DNA of 64,000 nucleotides from G963677445 sp963677445 (GTDB taxonomy: Bacteria > Bacteroidota > Ignavibacteria > Ignavibacteriales > Melioribacteraceae), in contig CAXXGF010000048.1 in the NCBI GenBank assembly GCA_963677445.2, forward strand, positions 124,001 to 188,000, read 5' to 3'. Below, piece after piece: positions 57,040-64,000 of this stretch (positions within the stretch are counted from its first letter, which is position 1; each line of letters begins with the position of its first letter). The notes below the pieces were generated by a model. That model worked only from the letters and a program-made list of their open reading frames with translations. It was not told the DNA's origin and made no database searches. Made by a program: the position numbers and the translations under genes.

Positions 57040-58299
57040 ATGGTTCCTGAAGATTGCCTCACAATTATCCTGAATGGAATAAATTCGGTGACTCCTTCCT
57101 CCCTGTTCAAAAAAAAGGCTGGTGTAACCGGAAACCGGTTGATTATCGATAATCTGGTCTTTGAGTTCAATCGATACGATAATATTTTTCTGACCGGGGC
57201 AGGAAAAGCCGCCGCCTATATGGCTGAAAGTATTGAAAAATTTATTGGCGACAGAATCACCGGCGGCATTGTATCGGTAAAATATGGTCATACTGCCAAT
57301 CTGAAATATGTCCGGCAGATTGAAGCGGGACATCCTCTGCCCGATTCAAATTCTTTCGCGGCCGGTGAGAAGATATTTGCTCTTTTGAATAAAGCCGGGA
57401 AAAATGACCTGGTGATATTCCTCATCTCAGGGGGCGGATCATCCCTAATGGAAAAACTTCCCGATAACATCTCTCCCGTTCAGTTTCAGGATATAACCGA
57501 TCAGCTTGTCAGATCGGGTGCAAATATAGCCGAAATTAATACTGTCCGTATATCACTCTCCATGCTGAAAGGGGGGAAACTCGCCAATATTACTTACCCC
57601 GCCGACGCTGTAATTCTCCTTATCAGTGATGTGCCGGGGGATGATCCCGCCATTATAGCATCAGGACCCTTTTACCAAAACAATATTAAACAAGTCTCAG
57701 CCTCTGAAATTCTGAGCAAATATAAAATTGAATATCCCTCCGGATTAAAAAAAACTGATCCATCGGTGTTAAAAAAGAAATACCCCCATATCATTCTCGG
57801 CAGAAACGACAACGCACTGGAGGCGGCAAAAGAAAAAGCGAAATCCATCGGCTATCAAACAAAGATATTTCACGGGGGATTAACAGGTGAGCTTAATCTG
57901 ATCGCTGATAAAATATGCGAAGAAATTATATCTGAAAAAAGAAGTAAGCGCGACAAGCCGGTCGCTCTTTTGTGGGGAGGCGAACCGACTATAAAGGTTA
58001 CCGGCAAAGGAACCGGCGGCAGAAATACACACCTCGCGTTAACAATTCTGGCCAGGTTAAAAGATAGTTTAGATTACACTTTTATTTCATCCGGGACAGA
58101 TGGAACCGACGGCCCCACCGACGCCGCCGGGGCAATTGTTTCATCAGAATTATGGCAAAAAATTGCCGATTCCGGTCCCGATGCCGTAAAACACCTTCAC
58201 GCATTTGATTCATATAACTTTTTCAAAATAACCGGCAGCCTTATAATCACCGGCCCCACCGGCACAAATGTTATGGACATCGCCTGCGCGATTATTTAA
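57040..58299 (+). CDS. Glycerate 2-kinase (DUF4147 family)
   Basis: 419 aa with the signatures of class II glycerate kinases: GAGKAAAYMA (about 50), GHPLPD (about 106), FLISGGGSSLM (about 130), LISDVPGDDPAIIASGP (about 200), and LWGGEPTIKVTGKGTGGRN (about 310) with GTDGTDGPTDAAG (about 355). It phosphorylates D-glycerate to 2-phosphoglycerate. It is divergent from the CDF gene, 82 bp apart, so the promoters share this gap. Confidence 0.93.
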   Translation: MVPEDCLTIILNGINSVTPSSLFKKKAGVTGNRLIIDNLVFEFNRYDNIFLTGAGKAAAYMAESIEKFIGDRITGGIVSVKYGHTANLKYVRQIEAGHPLPDSNSFAAGEKIFALLNKAGKNDLVIFLISGGGSSLMEKLPDNISPVQFQDITDQLVRSGANIAEINTVRISLSMLKGGKLANITYPADAVILLISDVPGDDPAIIASGPFYQNNIKQVSASEILSKYKIEYPSGLKKTDPSVLKKKYPHIILGRNDNALEAAKEKAKSIGYQTKIFHGGLTGELNLIADKICEEIISEKRSKRDKPVALLWGGEPTIKVTGKGTGGRNTHLALTILARLKDSLDYTFISSGTDGTDGPTDAAGAIVSSELWQKIADSGPDAVKHLHAFDSYNFFKITGSLIITGPTGTNVMDIACAII

Positions 58300-58892
58300 T
58301 AGAAGTATTGGCAGAAAATAATTACCCAAGTACAATCCTACAAAAAAAACAAAGCCGGCAACCCCGGAAACAAACAGAAATTCAGAAAAAAAACCGTACT
58401 CGTTCTCGTAATCGTTCACGGTTTTATGGCGCTTTCTCAAAAAGGTTTTCATAACATGGCAGGATATTATATTCCTCTGCGCGGCCAATCTTATTCCACA
58501 AATTTCCGAACCATGATTAAAGGATTTTGGGATTACATGATTAATAATCGGTATCATCCTTTTATTCCAACGTTGAAAAAATGTCTGAAAGAAAACTTGT
58601 AGAGACAAGGCATGCCTTGTCTCTACGAATGGCAAAAAACTGTATTCTGCGAAGGTGAATTTCCTGCCCCTCGGAATATCCCATAGCCTCAATTAGCCAT
58701 CCCCAAACCTGGAGAATTTTATAATAACCACGCGCCTTCAGGCCGTGGAATCAGAGACATAAATAAAATGATGGGCTTTAGCCCAAAGAGAGGGCTGCAA
58801 CAACAAAATCATTTCACAAATTCCCAACTATTTTTTTGACTGTAACTCCGAAAAGAATTATTTTAATTTTTTTACATTGGGAGAGAATATTT
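58300..58892. other. 593-bp gene-free stretch with palindromes
   Basis: No credible gene. It contains the palindrome at 58599-58626, a tgggctttagccca palindrome near 58772-58785 and ccacg...cgtgg near 58730-58750. The motif actcgttctcgtaatcg near 58390 recalls one near 38524. Confidence 0.5.
58599..58626. repeat. 28-bp perfect palindrome
   Basis: Arms gtagagacaaggca / tgccttgtctctac with no spacer. No T-tract follows. It resembles dispersed palindromic repeats rather than a terminator. Confidence 0.7.
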
Positions 58893-61736
58893 ATGAGAGC
58901 TTTATTTACATTTATATTATTATTTGTTTTTACCTTCAGCCTTCAGGCGCAGGTGCAATATGACGGTCCTGCCGATGGCCAGATAACAGGCGGTTATGAA
59001 GTATCGACCGATGATTTCACCACTGAAAGCGGAATCCACTATGGTAAACTAAAATTATTCAACGACCTTTCGGCAGATAATTACCCTGACGGCAGGGGAG
59101 GATTTTTCGGCGGTGAAAAAATTATCCCATCACGCACACTCCGGGATGACAGCATACTGGTATATCGCAGCTTTAACGGAATACCCGATCTAAAGGTAAG
59201 CATCCCCCCGATCCATATCTCGCCTGCGGTCCGGAATATATAATTCACGCGGTGAACAGCCGTTTCCGCATCAGTGATAAGGAAGGAAACACAATCAAAA
59301 CCATCAACGCCGATGACTGGTTCGCCAATGTGCTTGAAGCCCCCAACTCCTTTGATCCAAAGGTTATCTATGACGATTTTGAAAACCGGTGGATAATGGC
59401 CTGGCTTCACCTAAATAACAACTCGAATGAAAGTTATTACCTCATCTCAGTTTCAGATGATGAAAACCCCCTGGGCTTATGGTATAACTGGGCAATTCCG
59501 GGCAATCTGAACGGCATGACTCCCGATGGCTACTGGGCTGATTATACAGGAGTGGGATTTGACGACAAAGCTATATATCTCGCGAGTGACCAGTTCACCT
59601 ATGCAGGTGAAATATTCAAATATGAAAGAATTAAAATTATTGATAAATCAACGCTATATATTTCATCGGGACCGGCGGTTGTTCAGTGGAAGGACCTCTG
59701 GAATATAAAATATCCCGGCACAAATGTTACCCCCTACATGATAAGACCGGTGCAAATGGCTGATCCCTCTTCGGAATATTATTTTCTCGTTATAGAACCT
59801 GATTCCATTTCCGCCAATAAAACAACTGTCGGATTATATAAACTCAGCGATCCCCTCGGGACTCCCTCCCTTACCGGAACCACCATTGATGTAGCGGAAT
59901 ACCAGGACCCCCTTAATCCTTCCCAGATGGGAGGGGGAACACCACTGAAAATATGGGGCAGCAATTTCCTCAATGAGCCTGTTTTCCGAAACGGGAAACT
60001 TCACGCCACCCACACAGTCGCCAATGGAGATTTATGTTCCGTAAGATATCTCTGTATCAAGTCGGCAACTAATGAACCTTGTTTCCGATTTTGTTATTTC
60101 CGATCAGGAACATTATTATTTTTATTCCGCGCTCGATGTTAATGCGCGGGGTGATGTGCTGATTACCTACAGCCGCTCTTCGGCCAATGAGTATGTGGGA
60201 GCGTTTTACAGTGTGATCAACGCTTATACCGGCCAGCCTTCATCAAGTATGATGATGCAGAGCGGAAAAGCCCGGTATGTAAAAACTTTCGGCGGTGAAC
60301 AGAACCGCTGGGGTGATTATATGGGTGTATGGGTGGACCCCGCGGGATGAGGAGACTTTCTGGATAGCCTCGGAATATACCCCGGATGAGAATGTCTGGG
60401 GAGTCTGGGTATCGGCAGTCAGAACCGAACTGTTCCAGGAGCAGACATATACCATTAACACCGAATCAATAGACCTCGGACTGGTCGAAATCCCCTCCAC
60501 AGCCGAATCACAGGAATTGATAATCAGAAACGCGGGACAGACGTCCCTCGAAATATATTCCATGACTTTAAATGAATCAGCCTTTTCACTCAACCTGCCT
60601 GCATCACTTCCGGTGACGCTGCAGGGATATGATTCATTAAAATTCACGGTAACTTTTGAGCCCTCCGCGACAGGTGTATATACCGAATCAATTGTTATCA
60701 GCAGTAGCGATCAGCAGGCTCTGCGATATGTAAAATTATCGGGGCAGGCGTTTTAGGATTTATGCTTCCACAGGGGGAGAGCTATATGGGTCAACAAGCT
60801 CCCCGGGAGGAAGCGCTCTGATAACAATTAACGCGAGAAGCGGAGCAGGTTCCGAAATTGGTGAGCACGGATTTTCCGCTGTTACTGATATTTGTATCAA
60901 TCGTAGTAATTATGAAATTCTTGGATTGGCCAGCGGCGCTTCGGTTACAAATATTGTAAGAGTTAACAGTGTACTGGGTGACGCCTGGACAAAGTTTGAA
61001 GTGGATGCCCTGCTTAACAGCTTTACGATTACCTCAGATGGAACCTGGTTCGCCACTGACAATGTGGGGATTTTTTATATAATAAACCCCGCAACCGGAG
61101 AACTGACTGAAATCGGGAATACCGGATTACTTATTTCAGCCCTCGCTGAAAATCCCCTCACCGGTGACCTTTACGCTTCACTTTTCGCGGGCGATAATAA
61201 AGATGAACTTTATTTAATCGATAAGGCAACCGGAAGCGCGCAATTACTTGGTTCAACCGGAATTGACAATTATATCGACGCTCTGACATTCACTGATGAT
61301 GGTCTTCTGTGGGAGCTTATGATAAAATTTTCCAGCCCTCTGCTTTACTGCTGATAAACACAGATAACCTGGACACTGAAGAAATAGGCTCCATTGTATA
61401 AAATCAGTGCTCGGTCTGGCGGTTACAGGCACACTCATCACAGAAATCTCCCCGACAAAATAGGTGATGTTCCTTCAGAATACAAACTTCAGCAGAATTA
61501 CCCCAATCCTTTTAATCCGGTGACAAATATAAAATTCCAGTTGCCGAGTCGGCGAACGTATTGCTTGAAGTATATGACATGCTTGGAAGAAAAATCGTCG
61601 CACTGGTAAATGAAGAATTGCCTGCCGGCTATTATTCAATAGAATTTGACGCCTCCCAACTCGCAAGCGGAACATATATTTACAAACTAAAAACAGATAA
61701 TTTCACCGCGTCAGGAAAAATGATGCTGCTGAAATA
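58893..61736 (+). pseudogene. T9SS-exported surface protein, many frameshifts
   Basis: Pieces in order: signal peptide (ATG 58893, SD GGGAGAG); a beta-rich region in two frames (59000-60100) with DPKVIYDDFENRWIMAW and PDGYWADYTGVGFDDKAIYL, which recall secreted propeller-like proteins; a segment to 60350 ending RWGDYMGVWVDP; a choice-of-anchor-D-like domain (60440-60755, SIDLGLVEIPSTAESQEL); a second propeller-like piece (60770-61400); and a T9SS sorting domain (QQNYPNPFNPVTNIKF, ending SGKMMLLK). The frame changes near 59200, 60080, 60345, 60755, 61315, 61440 and 61550. The number of lesions favours decay or poor sequence over this end of the window. Confidence 0.75.
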
Positions 61737-61757
61737 AAATTGACATTATTTGCGGAA

Positions 61758-61804
61758 TTGGGCGACCTTTCTCCACAGGCATCCCTGTGGGAGTGGTCGC
61801 CCAA
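61758..61804. repeat. Nested hairpin upstream of the CRISPR-cas locus
   Basis: Outer arms ttgggcgacc / ggtcgcccaa (10 bp, perfect) enclose ctccacagg / cctgtgggag. It could terminate the preceding T9SS gene, although no T-tract follows. Confidence 0.6.
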
Positions 61805-61858
61805 ACTGGCAACATCAATAATAAACTGACAAAATGTGAGCTTTCTCATTCTTCCATA

Positions 61859-61878
61859 AATAAGCCTCCCGGCTTATT
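61859..61878 (+). terminator. Possible terminator before cas6
   Basis: An 8-bp perfect stem aataagcc-tccc-ggcttatt, followed within 10 bp by a T-rich tract. It lies 88 bp upstream of the cas6 start. Confidence 0.5.
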
Positions 61879-61965
61879 CAAAATCATTTTTATTATTTTT
61901 ATCTAATACCTTTACTTTTTAACTGTTTTTTTATATTTTCAAATTAGGTAAAAAAGGAAGGAATA

Positions 61966-62759
61966 ATGAGGATTAAATTAAATATTGTTGTAACAGGGCA
62001 AAGATATTTAACGCCAGATTATCAATACCCGCTCTCTTCAGCCGTCTACAAACTGCTTGGCATTGGATCTCAAGATTTGCTGAGTTTCTTCACGATACAG
62101 GCTTTCACCCCAATAACAAATTTATAAACTTTTCTGCTTTGGGCTTAAACCCGAAAGAATAGTCTTTGAAATGGCAAAATAAAATTTTTATCCCCCCACG
62201 CTGAGCTCTTTATAAGCTCACCCCTGAATGAAAATTTCGTTAAAAATTTTATTATCGGAACACTGAAAAAGGTTCGTTTGATATTTTCGGCAGCGGAATA
62301 AAAACTAAATTTGAAATTGATACCGTGGAATATGTGCCCGACCCCGAATTTACCGGAATAATGAAATTTTTAGCCCTCACACCCCTGTTTTTTCTACCGG
62401 CAATATGGAGGGGGGAAAACTGAGACAGCATTATCTAAGGCATGATGAAGATACTAATGAGATAAACCGGGTGCTGAATGACAACCTTAAGCTAAATATG
62501 AAGCGGTTAATGGTCACCCATTTGAGGGCGAAGAACTCAGACTCGCATGGGATGAAGAGTTTATTTCAAGGCAGAAAAAAGAAAGAAAAAAATAGAAAAA
62601 ATGGTCCGGATTACCAAAGACCCCGGCAACCCGGTAAACGTAATCGGTATAAGAGCCCCCTTTACACTGAGGGGAACGCCTTACTTATGAAAACCGGTTA
62701 TGAATGCGGCTTCGGCGAAAAAAAATTCCACCGGTTTCGGCTTCGCCATGCCCGCGTAA
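61966..62759 (+). pseudogene. cas6: CRISPR endoribonuclease Cas6, frame broken
   Basis: Reconstructed length is about 264 aa, normal for Cas6. The start MRIKLNIVVTG and YPLSSAVYKLLG match the N-terminal RAMP fold. The other frames give GFHPNNKFINFSALG, SPLNENFVKNFIIGTL, STGNMEGGKLRQHYL and the C-terminal glycine-rich motif GYECGFGEKNSTGFGFA, which marks Cas6. It has at least five frame changes. SD AAGGAAGG precedes the ATG. Cas6 cuts pre-crRNA within repeats. Encoded 78 bp before cas10 on the same strand. No CRISPR array is in the window. Confidence 0.75.
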
Positions 62760-62837
62760 AAACGTTTGGAAATGTTTATTGAGTTTGATGAATATAAATG
62801 CAGCATTAACTTTACAACAAAAAAAATCAGAGTGGTT

Positions 62838-64000
62838 ATGTTGAGCGCAGAAGAAAAAATTGTATTATTGGGCGCTTGTTTCATGATGTAGGGAAATTCA
62901 GCCAGAGGTGCGGAGTAAAGAGTAATTCCAAGCATGATGAAATTGGATCGCATTTGTCGCGGAAGAATAAAAAATAAATTGTTTAAGGAAATTGTTGGCG
63001 CTGACAATGTTAAGAAATTACAGGACAGCATAGGGCTTCATCATTCGGGCAATCGAAAAGAGGATTATATAAGAATTATTCAGGATGCCCGACTATTTAT
63101 CAGCAGGTGAAAGAGTCGAAAAAGATATTACAGACTTTACTAAAGGTGAAATGTGGAGCCACAAATTCCTCTCTTCTCCTTTTAGTAAATTGCAGCTTAA
63201 TAATCTTGAGACCATAGCGCCCCGTTATTATAAGCATGAACTGTTGAATAAAACCAATTATGATGTCCTGCTGCCTAAATATGATTCGGAGAATCGATAA
63301 AAGAAGACAATGCTAAGTATAATCAAGAAATCTGGAAAGAGTTTACAGAGGATGTAAAAACAGCTTTGGAACTCTATAAAGGAGAAGAGCACTTTAACAC
63401 CGTTATTAATGTTCTTTTAATGATTTTCGAAAAGTATATGTGGTGTATTCCTGATTTTACCGGGAATAAAGAAACTGATATTTCGCTTTATAATCATCTG
63501 AAGGATGTGGCTGCTTCGCGCATGCTATTTATAAAACCAAACAGGTGAATGAAGATTCTTCAAGATTGAGGCTGATAATTGGTGACATACCCGGAATACA
63601 GAAGTATATTTTTGATATGGTTTATAAACACCCGGCAAAAATTCTTCGGGGGCGTTCGGCATTTATCCAGATCCTTGGCCGCCAATTCTCCACTATTTTT
63701 CTTGAGGAGCTTGGGCTTACCGATTGCAGTCTTATAATGCAGGCTGGAGGAAAATTTTATATCCTCGCTCACGACGGCCCGGAAGTTGATGACGCTGTGA
63801 ACAGGGCAACCGAAAAAATCGAAGAATATCTTATAAATAATTTTGATATGCGGCTTAAGTTTGCCTCGAGTTATGCGACTTTTAATTACAACGATTTGAT
63901 TAATAAAAAGGAACGGAGAAAGATAAAGATCAAAAGGAAAAGATTACCTTTGGAGATATTATAAATCTGGCAAATGGAAATCTTCTGAAAGGAAGAAAGA
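62838..64000 (+). CDS. csm1: Cas10/Csm1 (type III-A effector), partial and frameshifted
   Basis: The N-terminus reads MLSAEEKIVLLGAC; after one frame change the HD motif CFHDVGKFSQRC follows, then HHSGNRKEDYIRIIQDADYLSAGER, YNHLKDVAASAHAIY and GDIPGIQKYIFDMVYKHPAKILRGRSAF, all characteristic of Csm1-type Cas10. The palm/GGDD region lies beyond 64000. Frame changes near 62885, 62970, 63088, 63290, 63515 and 63900 are single-base and several sit in short runs (T3, C3, A5). It would be the large subunit of a type III-A complex, with DNase (HD) and cyclic-oligoadenylate synthase (Palm) activities. Confidence 0.75.

Noticed and set aside
58210..58692. 160-codon minus-strand ORF
   Set aside because: It overlaps the glycerate kinase end and a palindrome-rich intergenic region, lacks an SD and has no recognisable protein features.
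61737..61965. CRISPR array or leader upstream of cas6
   Set aside because: Only two unrelated hairpins are present; no repeat occurs more than once.

Overview
The window looks like a chromosomal segment of a low-GC bacterium of the Bacteroidota/Ignavibacteriota/Calditrichota (FCB) group. The main evidence is four intact or nearly intact secreted proteins, one heavily broken one and one 3' fragment that carry a type IX secretion (T9SS) C-terminal sorting domain with the NYPNPFNP signature and a final (R/K)K(M/L)xLLK. Other support is a promoter of the Bacteroidota type (TTGACA, 18 bp, TATCTTTG) and several TPR sensor kinases. Unlike many Bacteroidota, many genes have clear Shine-Dalgarno sites, which fits Ignavibacteria-like lineages better. 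The species cannot be named from this sequence.

Layout. 0-6 kb: a MITE-like element, a nucleoside deaminase, and two TPR histidine kinases that converge and overlap at their 3' ends. 6-11 kb: a YfiR / HAMP histidine kinase / TonB receptor module in which the kinase and receptor frames are broken; the receptor also carries a 235-bp palindromic insertion. 11-14 kb: an octaheme HAO-like cytochrome c and a NapC-type membrane cytochrome (reactive nitrogen chemistry). 14-19 kb: a TGS GTPase and a sigma-54 two-component pair whose kinase has a beta-propeller-like sensor. 19-28 kb: an M16 peptidase, an adenylate/guanylate cyclase, rlmN, rpsU, a PBP4-type peptidase, secG, tRNA-Met(CAU) and an S41 peptidase. 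28-38 kb: a T9SS-exported tandem-domain protein, three tandem paralogues of an unrecognised outer-membrane family, a PDZ-alpha/beta hydrolase and a Tat-type phosphoesterase. 38.5-40.7 kb: a protein-poor island with a tandemly duplicated small transcription unit, a T9SS gene fragment and a second MITE copy. 40.8-58.3 kb: a DUF3857/transglutaminase-like pair (one a pseudoenzyme), a propeller T9SS protein, a CPBP protease, an EFR1-type ferredoxin, a secreted alpha-amylase, a THUMP-like methyltransferase, a secreted M1 aminopeptidase, a CDF transporter and glycerate kinase. 58.9-64 kb: a heavily frameshifted T9SS surface protein, then a type III CRISPR-Cas locus (cas6, cas10/csm1) running off the edge, also frameshifted.

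The most novel item is the duplicated unit at 39.04-39.39 and 39.57-39.94 kb. Each copy has a TTAC-N2-GTAA dyad, then at exactly the same distance a sigma-54-like -24/-12 element, then at the same distance an SD plus a 26-codon membrane mini-ORF, then a C-rich tail containing an anti-SD-like CCTCCTCCC. It could be a pair of sibling sigma-54-controlled small proteins and/or small RNAs.

Many genes contain single-base frameshifts, often in short homopolymers, while others over 2 kb are intact. Sequencing or assembly error and genuine decay cannot be separated from the sequence alone; broken genes are therefore annotated over their full reconstructed span.
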